Counted from the first letter of the stretch, positions 1 to 9,804 are shown. The stretch: 25,225 bases of DNA from Chara braunii (GCA_003427395.1 BFEA01000543.1:135324-160548), one strand, 5' to 3'. Notes: generated by a model not told the origin, from the sequence alone. Numbers and translations: made by a program.

Positions 1-95
<95 letters not shown>

Positions 96-96
96 T
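1..96. repeat. (CT)n then (CA)n compound microsatellite at window edge
   Basis: Uninterrupted CT runs to base 68, followed by a CA run of about 26 bases. The CT tract starts at base 1, so its real length is unknown. Confidence 0.97.
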
Positions 97-467
97 CGCA
101 GGGAAGTGGACATATGAAGACAAAGGAGACAAAGTAGATGGAGAACAAAGAAGGTGAGTGGCACCCACGTGTGATCGCCCACGCGAAAACATCAAGCATG
201 CAGAGGACAGGTTGCAATCCACCAGCTTCTCTGCGGCGGCGCCACGTCGACAACCACGTAGCGGTCGCGTCAAGAAGGGCACAGTTTGAAATCGAATTTG
301 AATTTGTAGCGCCTCACGTCTGCGGGGGCATTGCAGAAAAATGGCTTCCCTTCATGAGGGCATATGGCACAGGGCCTGACAGAAATGGGACCGCCAGTCG
401 AAGGAGGGCGTCCTGGAAAGTTGCGGTCACCACCGACAAGGGCCTGCTGAAAATATTTTTTGGCCGA
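97..467. other. Intergenic stretch, no gene recognised
   Basis: Open frames occur on both strands here, but none gives a protein I recognise and they overlap each other. The sequence is mixed in composition with no terminal repeats visible to me. Confidence 0.5.
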
Positions 468-540
468 GGGGCGCGACAGGGTAAACCGGCCGTCAGAGGG
501 GCGCGACGCGAAATGACGCAAAATACAGGGGCGCCAGACA
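468..540. repeat. Three spaced AGGGGCGC motifs
   Basis: The motif AGGGGCGC (third copy CAGGGGCGC) appears near 468, 497 and 527, about 30 bp apart, within otherwise different sequence. It could be a decayed short tandem repeat or part of an unrecognised element. Confidence 0.5.
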
Positions 541-616
541 AATTTTCCCAAAAAAAAAATCAAATACACAAAAATTAAAAAAGAAAGAAAACGAAGTCAC
601 CAAGGAGGGAGGGGGA

Positions 617-622
617 GAAAGA

Positions 623-653
<31 letters not shown>
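617..653. repeat. (GA)n microsatellite
   Basis: An interrupted GA tract (a CAAA break near 631) that directly precedes a strong hairpin. Confidence 0.9.
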
Positions 654-661
654 CACTCAGC

Positions 662-707
662 AACGGGAATGCACCTTCCTACGAAAGCGGGAAGATGCAT
701 TCCCGTT
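662..707. repeat. 21-bp stem hairpin with a GAAA loop
   Basis: Arm 662-682 pairs with arm 687-707 around a four-base GAAA loop. The first 12 bp are perfect, then there are two mismatches and one G.T-type wobble. It resembles a transposon palindrome or a small-RNA precursor stem. Nothing shows that it is transcribed. Confidence 0.8.
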
Positions 708-721
708 TTCGTTTTTGAAAC

Positions 722-800
722 GGGAGAGAGAGAGAGAGAGGTGGCGACCTGCATGGAGGGCCACAGCGAACTCGGCGCCTCTCTCTCTCTCTCTCTCTCC
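722..800. repeat. GA tract facing a CT tract (foldback)
   Basis: A GA run at about 722-740 is followed 38 bases later by a CT run at 779-800. The two are reverse complements and could form a long stem around a GC-rich loop. Confidence 0.8.
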
Positions 801-907
801 TTTTTTCCATGTTTTTTTATAGTAAATCCCGTTTTTCTGACAATTTTGTGTTTTTTTTTTTCCTGGTTTTTTTTTTTCCGTGTTCTTTTTCAAGGACGTT
901 CGGGAGG

Positions 908-999
908 TTAGCACCCAGTACTTCGAGCCTTGGCAAGGCTCGGCATACCGACCGGCCGAGTCTCGGACTTGATAGCTAGGCCAGGTACTGGTGGTTTAA
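908..999 (+). mobile_element. Short foldback element, copy 1 (about 92 bp)
   Basis: The ends are imperfect inverted repeats: TTAGCACCCAGTACTT at the left, and TTAAACCACCAGTACC read as the reverse complement of the right. Inside is an 8-bp hairpin near 924-942 (CGAGCCTT / AAGGCTCG). The same terminal sequence is found at 1111-1268 and 17632-17838, so this looks like a MITE-like family with no coding capacity. The right arm also resembles a tRNA A box (TGGTGGTTTAAGG). Confidence 0.55.
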
Positions 1000-1024
1000 G
1001 GACTGGCACCCGGAGGGAGGCATG

Positions 1025-1082
1025 GGACCTCGCAATTCGACCCGGAGTTATCGCGGCAGCATCAGCCGGTTTAGCTTATAAA
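1025..1082 (+). repeat. Direct repeat downstream of foldback copy 1, tRNA B-box-like
   Basis: This 58-bp stretch begins GGACCTCGCAATTCGACC and ends CCGGTTTAGCTTATAA. It recurs with several differences at 1310-1366. The ATTCGACC core resembles an RNA polymerase III B box and lies about 50 bp after the A-box-like right arm of the element, suggesting a decayed tRNA-derived SINE. Confidence 0.5.
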
Positions 1083-1091
1083 AGGAACTTC

Positions 1092-1112
1092 TTTTTTTTT
1101 TCTTTTTTTTTT
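1092..1112. repeat. Two T10 runs, possible poly(A) tail of the minus-strand LINE
   Basis: Ten T, one C, ten T on the plus strand. This is where a poly(A) tail of LINE-A could lie if its 3' UTR reaches this far. The foldback element at 1111-1268 lies between, so the link is uncertain. Confidence 0.3.
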
Positions 1113-1268
1113 AAACCAGCAGTACTTGGACCAGCTATCGGTCGTGGAAAAAAATAGAGTAGAAGCGTTCCTAGTTGGATGAATTTGGACGCTCCTGTAG
1201 TGGCCCGTACGTTTCCTAAAATCATGGAGCGTTAATGGGCACGACTTTAGGAAGTACTGGTGGTTTAA
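1111..1268 (+). mobile_element. Short foldback element, copy 2 (158 bp)
   Basis: The left end TTAAACCAGCAGTACTT and the right end AAGTACTGGTGGTTTAA are inverted repeats of 17 bp with one mismatch. The interior is unrelated to copy 1 and has no coding capacity. Shared ends with copies 1 and 3 define the family. Confidence 0.65.
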
Positions 1269-1309
1269 CAAAACACATTATATTTCAATATCAAATGAAT
1301 TGAGGTCGA

Positions 1310-1366
1310 GGACCTCACGATTCCACCTGGAGTTATCCCGACACTATCAACCGGTTTAGCTTATAA
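1310..1366 (+). repeat. Direct repeat downstream of foldback copy 2
   Basis: Second copy of the 1025-1082 repeat, starting GGACCTCACGATTCCACC and ending CCGGTTTAGCTTATAA. It lies about 45 bp past the right arm of copy 2, in the same orientation and relative place as in copy 1. Confidence 0.6.
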
Positions 1367-1650
1367 GTCACTTGCAGTTCAATGCCCTTCCAAACATTAC
1401 AAACTCTACTCCTAGTTCTACCATTCGACTTGATTTAAACTTCTGTATTGCTGTACCTACTACCCCGTAACCCAAGCCAGGCTAGCCTTACACCTACTAT
1501 GCAGACCTACCACCAGCCTTGACCTCGGTCTTAAATTCGACCGAGAGGAACACTTGTTCCTTTCTACGTAACTGACACTCTCCTCCCTCTCCTCTCCCTA
1601 CGCAGTCTACCTTTACCGCCGACTGGAACCGAGTGCACCTAGTTCGTACC
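1367..1650. other. No gene seen; possible LINE-A 3' UTR
   Basis: Pyrimidine-leaning sequence with no protein similarity that I recognise. It lies directly beyond the C-terminal coding remains of minus-strand LINE-A and may be its 3' untranslated region. Confidence 0.35.
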
Positions 1651-1701
1651 TACTCTACCTCCCCTTTTACTCTACCTCCCCTTCTACTCTACCTTTTCTT
1701 C
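1651..1701. repeat. 17-bp tandem repeat, three units
   Basis: Units start at 1651, 1668 and 1685 with consensus TACTCTACCTCCCCTTY. The third unit has T substitutions. Confidence 0.85.
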
Positions 1702-1708
1702 CCCAAAC

Positions 1709-2936
1709 CTATCTATCCAACCACGGTGAGGTTTTCAGTTTCCCCTCCTCCAGTTCTGCCAAGGCTGCCAGTAACGCCCAGGTGTCCTGGAACCACCTCA
1801 TCCCAACCTGTCTTTCTCCTTGGATCACTCTCTTCCTCCAATCCGCCCTGATCTTAGTCTTCAGCAGATACTTGAAAAACGTTTCCACCTGAGGCTCTGT
1901 CAGCTCCTGGCTCTGAAATCTTCGACCATTCCTGTCCAACCATATGACCCACATCATAATTGCCCGACTGATTTGTGCGATATATCCCCAACCCTTCCCA
2001 CTTCCTTCACCCTGGTCCAGGAATCCTTGCAGGACCCAGACCATCCTATTCACCACTTTCTTACCCGACATCTTCTCCCAATGTCTAAACCATCAATGCC
2101 TCCCTGAGCGAGGACAGTCCCATGACATGTGGGTCATGGTCTCAATAGGCCAAGCACATCTATCACATTCCAGCCTCACTTGTATCCCTCTGTTGCTGAG
2201 GCATTTGGAAGTTGGAACCGCCAAGTGGGATTGAAGTCATAGCAGCGACGCTATCTTCTGCGAAGACATTCTTGTTATTTGTCTCCACAGGCGGACAAAC
2301 TGTTCTTCCATTGGAACTGGGATAAAGGGTTTAGCCTTCTCCCATTTGGGGATTAGTTTGTCCAACAGCCTGTTTCGGATGGATCTTTTCCTGAAAACCA
2401 ACGCTGGATTTAGATTACACAGGTCTTTAACCACTTCACTGCCCACCTTCCATCCCCACATTTTATGATCAATTTTCAGATCCTGTATCGGGGTACCCCG
2501 TGTCACCGCCGTAAAGGCGACCTGATCTCGTCGATGCCTTGTTGATCTTTATCTCACTCTTACTTCTTGAAGGCCGTCAACCAGCATCTGAGAAAGGATC
2601 AATGTGTTCCCCATCGAATTGTCTTTAGTGAATTCCATCATTTGACAATCCCCAAACCCGTCCTCTTCTCAGCTTTTCAGTTGGTAGAATTTGCCTTCTT
2701 CCTCTCTTGTAGTGCCATGAAACCACGTGTCTGGCGGGTTCACTCCCTCCGGTCCCAGCAAGTGTTTCCACTCCAACGGAATCGCCTGGATTGACATTTG
2801 TAATCTCTCCTCTTGAGTCAGTAGGCAGCCCAACTTCTCTCTCAGATACTCTACCGTGTGCCATTGATTTAGCAATTTGTTCCACTAGTCTCCCACTGTG
2901 GACATCACTCTCTGAATCCACTTCTGGCAAAAGCAT
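1709..2936 (-). pseudogene. LINE-A C-terminal region with zinc-binding (zf-RVT type) motif
   Basis: The C-terminal third of the LINE ORF2, broken into at least four frame segments (near 2936-2625, 2506-2237, 2230-2075 and 2071-1709). The zinc-type motif C-D-R-C...THMSWDC is at about 2120-2180 and matches the cysteine/histidine pattern seen after the RT in plant LINEs. A TGA near 2075 interrupts the frame just before the last 120-codon block, which contains IMMWVIWLDRN, a usual feature after zf-RVT. The region's role in retrotransposition is not well defined in the family. The breaks rule out a functional product. Confidence 0.8.
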
Positions 2937-3281
2937 CCATGGCTCACAGCTGCAGGGAAATGGGTACCCTCATTATTTACAATAAAACAATTATTGAACA
3001 GTGGTTGAGCCTTCACTTCCTCCTTTGTGCGTGGCTGCTTGCGAACGTTGGACTTCACCCTTTTCCAGGCCTCAATGACTCCTTTTTAAAATGCGGACTT
3101 GATCCTCTTATCGAGGAAAGGTCTCATTCTTCCATTAAAATTCACTCAGCTAGCCTGCACAGTTCGAGGGTTCCTCAAGTTTCGCCACTTGCAGGAGCCA
3201 GCTTGCCAACAGTACCAAGTTTTGTCATCCTGGGTCTATGATAGCCAGCCCCCCATCTTCCCTTGAGGCATAGAGATAAAC

Positions 3282-4719
3282 TCAGTCTACCTTTGCAATG
3301 TAGCCCTGATTATCCTCAGTGTCCGGCTTCCACAAGAACCATCGTGCTGCCGCATGAATGACTTTAACTATGGAATCAGATATCTTTACCATTATGAGCA
3401 CGTACCACAGTAGAGAAAAGGCAGAAACTGTGATCACCAGTGCCCTTCCAATCAATGAGAGGTGTGGGGCTTTGCCCCAACTCCTGATTATGGTTGTTAC
3501 TTTCTCTTGTAGGACCAACTCCTCAACTCCTGAGAGGTGGAGGAGTCTCCCAGAGCGACCCGAACTCCCAGCTAGCATTTTGTTTCCCCTATGGGTACTC
3601 TCTGCATCCCTCACTGTACCTGTGGGTGAAATTCCCTTGGCACGAAGAATACAAACTTGCTCCGATTGATCGCTGCTTCGGGTAGCTCCACATATTGTTG
3701 CAGGCATTCCCTCAGGGCTTCCAACGAACCTGGTATGTTAGTCGATAACGCCAACAGACCATCAGCCAAGGCTTTAACACGACAATCCCCCTCCCCAACC
3801 AGTTTCAGGCCTTGGATTCTTGGACTAGATCTGATCGCCGCCTGAAGAACTTATAGTTGAAGGACAAAGAGAAGAGGTGTCAGTGAGCATCCTTGCCTAA
3901 GCGTGCGCGATAACTGAAACTGTTCGGACGTCACTCCGTTGACTTGCATTACGGTCGTTGAAAAAACATATAGCGCTTTTATCCACCTGCAAAAAGGTTC
4001 CCCAAATCCCATCACCTTGAGGGTTGTCATGACAAAGGTCCAGTTGACCTTGTCATACGCGTTTTCGAGGTCAATCAGTAAGGTTGCCATATCCATATGT
4101 CCCTGTCAATCATCTCCAAGGACTCCACTGTCGTCAGAACATTCTCAAAGATGGAATGTCCTTGCACGAACGCTCCTCGATCTTTGCCCACCAGAATCAA
4201 TAGAAACCTCCCCAACCTTCTTGCTAAAGTTTTCGCTAGGATTTTATAAATTACATTCAAAAACGAAATCGGCCTCCAATTTCGAATGTCGCTACAATCT
4301 CATTTTTTGTACAACGGCGAAATCACTTCATTCGTCATGACTTTCCCCAAGGTACCTCCCGTTAGGATATCGCTGAAGAGTCGTACAACATCCACTTCCA
4401 AAGACGACCAACAAGTTTGGTAGAATTCGACCGGAAGGTCGTCGTCTCTTGATGCCTTGTTCTTCGCCATTACCTTTAATGTATGTCTGAGTTCCTCTTC
4501 CGTGATCGGCTTGTCCAATTCCACTCTTTCATTGTCTGATAGTCGAGCCTGAAGCGAATCCCAAAAGTTAGAATCTTTTGTTAAGTCAGTCTCCCAGTTC
4601 CAATAGGGTTTTCTGGTTGTAAGGATATCCTTGAAATCCTCCACAACATACTCGCACATATGCTCATTCGTGGTTGCCACTGGTTTGCCTAGGAGGTGCG
4701 GATGCTGCAATGACCTCAT
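3282..4719 (-). pseudogene. LINE-A reverse transcriptase, broken
   Basis: Non-LTR reverse transcriptase of the plant LINE type. From N to C are the ITEEELRHTLKVMAKNKAS region (4719-4300), KILAKTLARRLG and GAFVQGHSIFENVL (4260-4075), and LIDLENAYDKVNW with LRQGCSLTPLLF (4096-3851). The first catalytic aspartate (in LIDLENAYDKV) is kept. The second catalytic motif reads A-D-G instead of the expected A-D-D at 3758-3763, so a metal-binding aspartate is lost. The 3707-3282 block has the post-RT thumb-like pattern GRALVITVSAFSLLWYVL...AARWFLW. Frameshifts separate the blocks. The product would bind RNA template and prime at the nick if intact, but it is dead. Confidence 0.9.
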
Positions 4720-5040
4720 TTAAGTCATCTGTTGTCTTGGAAGCAGCCTTCTAAGGGTCTCCCTTGACATCATGTCATTGTTAACGATCCCCTTCTCCTT
4801 GAGAATTTCCTGCCATCTTAATTGTTTATCCATCTGGATTTGTTCTCATTCGTTCAACCTTTTTACTACCCTTTCCTCTACCCACACCTAGTCTGAAATG
4901 GGGTGTTCTCTCATTCTTCTTTCCACTTCATCCACCTTCTTGTGACACTCTGCTTCCTGTTTGTTCCTGCTCAAGGCCGCTATCCTTGAATAAACTTCAA
5001 ATTTCGCTAAGATGGTCCTCAAACCCGCATCCCACCACTC

Positions 5041-5780
5041 CTAGCACCCTTCAAAAAATTCTTTCACTGTCTGCCAATCTTGCCAAAAGCTCCCCACCCA
5101 ATCCCGCAAGCCATCTTCCTCTAAATTTAGTATATTGAGCTTGAAATGTCCAGGTCCTCCGAGTCTTTTGGACTGGGCTGATAGTTGGACCTCCAAGATC
5201 ACCGGTTTGTGGTCAGGCATGGAGGCATTCCGTTCTCCCACTCTTTGCGCTCCACCCGAGAAGATTCTCGTTGTTAGGAAGAAGTCCAACTGACACTTGG
5301 CTCCGGTCGCCTTGGAAGTACTCACAAACCATGTATACCCGGAGCTGATTGGGTGCATTTGCCTAAAAATATCCTGCAGTCCCCACACCTCCTTCCATCT
5401 TACGAGCACCTCCTTGTCCCTTCGCATTCCTTCTGTTTCCTCTGAATCTAACCGTGGGCAAATTACTTGATTTCAATCCCCACCTACTATCATGTGTTCC
5501 GTCCTAGGCAGACAATAGGGACGGGGGCTTTGAAAAAATCAGCCCTCTCCCTTGAATCCTTAGGTGCTTAAATTGTGGCCACCACCAAGTCCAACCCTTC
5601 ACATCTCAGTTTGAGCCACACCCACCTCCCCCACATGTCCGCTTTGTTTCCTGCAGGAATATGACGTCGTCCAATTGCTTATGGATCCACGACTTCAGTC
5701 TTCGCCCTTCCTGTCTTCCTCAAGTGTCCCCCAATCCCTTGACATTCCACGCTGCCACTTTAATTCTGCCCATTGGAGCC
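5041..5780 (-). pseudogene. LINE-A endonuclease (exonuclease-endonuclease-phosphatase fold), broken
   Basis: The domain that nicks genomic DNA to prime reverse transcription. It opens with KVAAWNVKGLG (WNVKGLG at 5731-5751) after a possible start methionine. The catalytic glutamate motif LQETK is at 5642-5656 in another frame. The GGDFN motif is present as G-G-D-stop-N, with a TGA replacing the phenylalanine codon at 5473-5475. The C-terminal part (5427-5041) keeps GYTW, QLDFFL and the PDHKPV motif of the catalytic histidine. All four landmarks are in the right order, so family assignment is firm. The stop and at least two frameshifts make it non-functional. Confidence 0.88.
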
Positions 5781-5922
5781 TCCTTGAGCGTTGACTTCTT
5801 GGATTCGCTCTATGCTCGATCTCTTCCTTCGGTCGTCCCCTCGGGGAGACACGCACTGCCACTTTTCTTGTAACACTTTCTGCATATATCCTGAATCCAG
5901 GTTCTTATCCAATGACATTTTC

Positions 5923-6270
5923 TCATTTAGTGCTTTCAGAAAGTTCGCTGCTACCCCAAATCTCCATCAGTATGTTAGAGCGTTTTGCAAATGCTTCTTC
6001 CAACAGCACCCGAAGCGGGATGCAGGTAAGCCCTACCGCAGGTTGGCCTGCCCAATATGGTACGGGGATCCGTGCACCTCTCATTTGAATGTAATACTTG
6101 ATACACTTCCCAACAGGCGTATCAAGGTGATTTTCAGGATCACATTTTATGGGAAGAGGCGAAAACAAAACTTGTTTGCATACATCTGCCTCACTCTTGC
6201 TTCGACCAGATCCGGGCCTGGGATACCACAGATAGGGGATGCCGACAGAGAAGTATGGCCATTCCTATGA
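5923..6270 (-). pseudogene. LINE-A ORF1 C-terminal remnant (putative)
   Basis: An 81-codon frame (6168-5923) directly upstream of the endonuclease on the same strand, containing CIKYYIQMRGARIPVPYW and LLEEAFAKRSN. Its place matches ORF1 of LINEs, the RNA-binding nucleic-acid chaperone that coats the element RNA. I recognise no zinc knuckle or definite domain, so the assignment rests mainly on position. Frames between this block and the endonuclease (such as one with GYMQKVLQEKWQC) suggest further decayed ORF1 sequence. Confidence 0.45.
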
Positions 6271-6295
6271 ATTAGCCCAAGGATGAAGGTTTCTT

Positions 6296-6345
6296 GTACT
6301 CCTGGTCTTCTCCTAGTACTCCTGGTCTTTTCCTCGTACTTCTGA
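6296..6345. repeat. 20-bp tandem repeat, 2.5 units
   Basis: The units GTACTCCTGGTCTTCTCCTA and GTACTCCTGGTCTTTTCCTC are followed by a half unit. It separates minus-strand LINE-A from the plus-strand ORF1-like gene. Confidence 0.88.
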
Positions 6346-6695
6346 ATTAGACACTACGCTACGGGGGGTGCGGCAGACGGCGCTTGAGCGCTCCAAGTTA
6401 GCGCTACCGACGGTATGCCGGTCCAGACCATCGCAATGTTGGCACCATCATGATGCCATCATGAAAGCCGAGTTGTCCTGCTAGGTAATTTCCGAGCAAC
6501 TAACTCGAAGGGAAGGGGGGCATAGCGAAGCGTGGTCCGGCCTAATGTAGGGTCAATTTCATGCCCGATTCATATGAGGAAGTGTAAGTCGTGTGTTAAG
6601 TGTTGACACGTTCAACTTTTTGGGCGTGCGCCAGTTAGGCGCCCGCCATTGCAGCGAAGAAACCAAGGAACCAATGATCGAGTAGAAGCGTAGAG
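6346..6695. other. No gene recognised; possible 5' UTR of the plus-strand element
   Basis: GC-rich sequence with short palindromes (GCGCTTGAGCGC near 6387; GGCACCATCATGATGCC near 6441). It precedes the ORF1-like frame starting at 6696 and could be its 5' untranslated region, but no boundary or promoter is evident. Confidence 0.3.
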
Positions 6696-7530
6696 ATGGC
6701 AGAACGGGAAGAAAGGGGAGGGGCACGCCAGGAGCATCCGCAGTGGGATGAACGTCGACCTTCGGGTGCCCAAGTCCAGTTGTCGGATGAAGATCGAAAT
6801 ATAATACTTATCGCCAAGTGCTACGAGGACGGAATGTTTCCAGAGAGGATGAGGCACGGGGAGTTTGTGATTGAGAATGACATTCGGGTTTTTAAGGTCA
6901 ACTCTCAGATTGACTGCCTGACTACAGCCTAGTTGAAAGAGCGCATGATCACTGTCACATTTCAACGAGTTGCACAGGATCTATCAATGAAGACCCGAGA
7001 AGATCTAATACGAGCGTATGAGAATGAATGGTTTCGGCGTCGCACTTTTTCAAGAGGTTTCAAGCGGGGAAGGGTACATGGAGGAGGGGCCAATGTCATG
7101 TCATATGTGGTGAAGTCGATAAAGGTGGCTCAATGGTTGATGGCCAAAGGGGAGGACGTGATGGTTATCAGAGGAGTTGAATATAAAATGTTATTTATCT
7201 TATATGACTAGGGCGAAGATGGACGAATGCCACAAACAGGAGGAAAAATCGAAATTTTTGGTGACGACCATCAGGGTCCCGATACGTGCTATGTTTCATG
7301 TCCCGGGTTTGGTACAACAAGCTATGGGAGCAATCATCTTGCAACACCCGTTGGAACCAGACGCATCCCGTTCAAAGCTAATGAACTTAACGTTTGAATT
7401 GGCAAGAGATGCAGAAGAGTTATTCGAGCCTACGCTTGCTATGAAGTTGGAAAAGGGGAGTGGTATGATGTGGAGTTCATGTGTACAAAAAGAACTTCAA
7501 TGCAAACAAATTAACACTTGCAAAAATTAA
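6696..7530 (+). pseudogene. Broken ORF1-like gene of a second retroelement (putative)
   Basis: The frame starts at ATG 6696 and runs to 7211 with one in-frame TAG at 6930-6932. It then shifts by one base around 7180-7205 and continues to 7530. The N-terminal part is charged and polar. The middle has WLMAKGEDVMVIRGVEYKM, followed in the second frame by a block with VTTIRVPIRAMFHVPGLV and LMNLTFELARDAEELFEPT. The arrangement (a short beta-like block, then a conserved hydrophobic block) recalls ORF1/DUF4283-like proteins of plant LINEs, which package element RNA. No zinc knuckle or nuclease follows. It lies head to head with LINE-A and on the opposite strand from LINE-B, so it belongs to neither. 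The function is inferred weakly. Confidence 0.5.
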
Positions 7531-7913
7531 CCAAAAGAGATCTATCAGGACGACCACTCCCTTTGTCTGCTTTAACCGGAGCGTATGGCGAACCCCAATC
7601 TGGATTCTATTATCTGTTAGCAGACTGCTTTTTTCAGCAGAGTTTACTGAGTGACCAGGTTGTACTCCCCAACTATCTTCTCCCTAATTACCAACTTGTC
7701 TATGACTTGGTAATCCTACCTACCTTTATTACTACATCTATTAATCAAAAATAATCACTCCCCAATATTCCCCATCCAGGACTGTATATCGAATCCTACT
7801 CTCGGATTCTATAGTCCTGTTTCGAGCACCCAGGTATGGTCTACCGAGTAGCAGATATCCCTTACCATAATCCTGTCCACATCTATTGCCTCACCAATTC
7901 TAGCCCCTTACCA
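7531..7913. other. No gene seen; probable 3' UTR of LINE-B
   Basis: AT- and pyrimidine-rich sequence beyond the LINE-B stop codon (TAG on the minus strand at about 7914). No coding potential is recognised and no clear poly(A) tract marks the 3' end. Confidence 0.35.
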
Positions 7914-8915
7914 CTAACTATCGAGCTCTCGGGTCATCACTGGGTCCAACTTGAGCCAGTGGGACAATACCAATTTCCCCGCGTTTAGGGAGACTGCGGA
8001 CAAGCTGTTATTCTTGACCCAGTACTGCAGAAACCATAGTCTTGCCTTGTACCTTCCAGATTTCCATGTGTTGAGGACCTTTCGCCTCCGGTCTACTATT
8101 ATCATATGGTGTACCGTGGATTTCATGCCCCACTTAAAGGCCGCATCAGATAAATATTTTATTTGGAACATGGAGTTTCTTTATTTCCAGATCCACCACA
8201 TTGCTACCGCTCTCAGGGTTACCGCCACATAACCCGAACCCTTGCCATATTCAAGGTTAGGGGTTAGCTGGCCTGTGAGGGCCCAGCCAATATCCCAGTC
8301 CACTTTTGTTGGCCCCCCAAACTCCTTCCGATGGTGAGCCCACAATTTCCAGACGCGAGCTGACAGTGCGCATTCTCCCCACAAATGGGTTGTTGTCTCC
8401 GGAGTGTGCCGAAACTAGGCCCCTGTACACCCACTTCCATTCCCATGACAAACAAACTTTCCACGTCCAGTGGTGCCCTATGAGTTAGTAGCCAGAGTAG
8501 TGATGTACATTTTGTCCTCGGTAGCCTGTTGCATACCTTCTACATATCTCGATAGTATTCAAGGGACAGAGGTATCCCATTGGGAGAGAATGGGTGGGCT
8601 ACTTGAATCTTGGTCGTGCAATTACCTCTCAATCTCAGGATGTGCATGCCTTGGGAAGAAGAATAGAATTGCACTTCCGGTTCCCCCCGGAGTTTGGTGC
8701 AGAAATATAGGCATACATCCAAGCGCATTCTTCTCAGCGGGGTCCCTCCCATACATAGTATTGGTTGGAGCCATCTTTATTGAATTGCAAGTTTACTCAG
8801 ATTACCTTTGTCATGCGTGCTCCCGTTATAATGCGCTCTTCCTTGTAGATAAGGCAGTCACTTACCAAACCCTTATCTTGCTTCCTCACCCAAACCTCCG
8901 CTTCTTGTTCCCCTA
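7914..8915 (-). pseudogene. LINE-B ORF2 C-terminal part (3' of the insertion)
   Basis: Minus-strand LINE coding remains of a family different from LINE-A. From 8915 downward the frame contains EAEVWVRKQDKGLVSDCL and IYKEERIITGARMTK, then frameshifts. A zf-RVT-like stretch ETTTHLWGECALSARVWKLW lies near 8415-8340, followed by AVAMWWIWK, a TAA at 8178-8180, and MFQIKYLSDAAFK in the same frame, ending at a TAG near 7914. The upstream half of this LINE lies at 21491-21690, on the other side of the LTR element. The broad plus-strand frame at 8470-9033 is its antisense. Dead because of several stops. Confidence 0.75.
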
Positions 8916-8920
8916 CATCA
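8916..8920. repeat. Target-site duplication CATCA, left
   Basis: CATCA immediately precedes the TG of the left LTR and is repeated right after the CA of the right LTR at 21486-21490. A 5-bp duplication is usual for Ty3/Gypsy integrases. Confidence 0.85.
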
Positions 8921-9737
8921 TGCTACGCTCAACCTCACGCCCTCTCCTGTCTTCTGTTCGGAGTTCTATGTTGTGCGGAAAAGGCCCTAAAAGACAGCAG
9001 AATGGAGTGTACGAAGGATTTTTGGGAAATTGAGTGTGGGGACTCAGACGGATCTGAAGTCCACTGCGTGGTTATGGTTTTAGCGGGAACGGGTTATTGA
9101 TGCGCGAGGAAACAAACGCGCTCTGTTTTCAAACATCCATTCAATCCAAAAAGTATTGTTGTACCTTCGCGCGGGCTACCAGCCGTCTCTTAGAGTGAAA
9201 GGGCGAGGGGACGCACGCGGGATCTCGTTTGTGGATCAGATTTCGACGTCGCTCGCCACAAAGCTAAGAATCCGGCGAGTAGGGCCTCAACCTGGTCGCT
9301 CGTTCCTTGTGGTCGTCTTCGCCGCGTGTTCGATAGTGGAACCCCCTTTCTGATAGCACTCTATGTGGTGACAAACACCGCATAGGGTGTTAGGCCAATG
9401 GGGTGCCACTACCGCCCACGGGATAACAATCAACTCATTAATAGGGAACAACAACGAGTACGAACGAAAATGAGTGTCAATAATGACAAAGTCAACACCT
9501 ACAAATCTAGAGCACCTTGTCTCCAGTGAGAAATAATATCGTCTACCGATCTTGGCTACGACTTCCCGTACGTCTCACTCACACACACGTGTCCTTTCCT
9601 CGTTATAGGGGAATGGCCGAGATGGGGGTGCGGGAAGTCGGCACCCGGTCGGATCGGGATGTTTAGTCCACATGGCATGAGAAAAACCAGATTGCATGAG
9701 ACTTAGGATTTGTCTGAATCATTCAAAGTACCCAAAA

Positions 9738-9804
<67 letters not shown>

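Larger units (their letters stand above)
1709..6270 (-). mobile_element. LINE-A: degenerate plant-type non-LTR retrotransposon
   Basis: On the minus strand the order is ORF1 remnant, apurinic-type endonuclease, reverse transcriptase, post-RT region and C-terminal zinc region, which is the layout of plant L1-like LINEs. Such elements copy their RNA into DNA at a nick made by their own endonuclease. All domains are recognisable, but the reading frame is split by many stops and frameshifts, so this is a fossil. The 3' boundary is uncertain and could extend to the T-runs near 1100. No target duplication was identified. Confidence 0.85.

Noticed and set aside
6440-6560. Ribosomal RNA fragment
   Set aside because: A few words (for example CGAAGGGAAGG) look rRNA-like, but I could not match any conserved rRNA core or secondary structure.
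8470-9033. Long plus-strand open frame (187 codons)
   Set aside because: It is antisense to the LINE-B coding remains and crosses the LTR boundary at 8921. The minus strand has recognisable protein; this frame has none.
9740-9801. CRISPR array or other spaced repeat system
   Set aside because: All repeated tracts here are simple microsatellites or transposon repeats without unique regular spacers, and the genome is eukaryotic.
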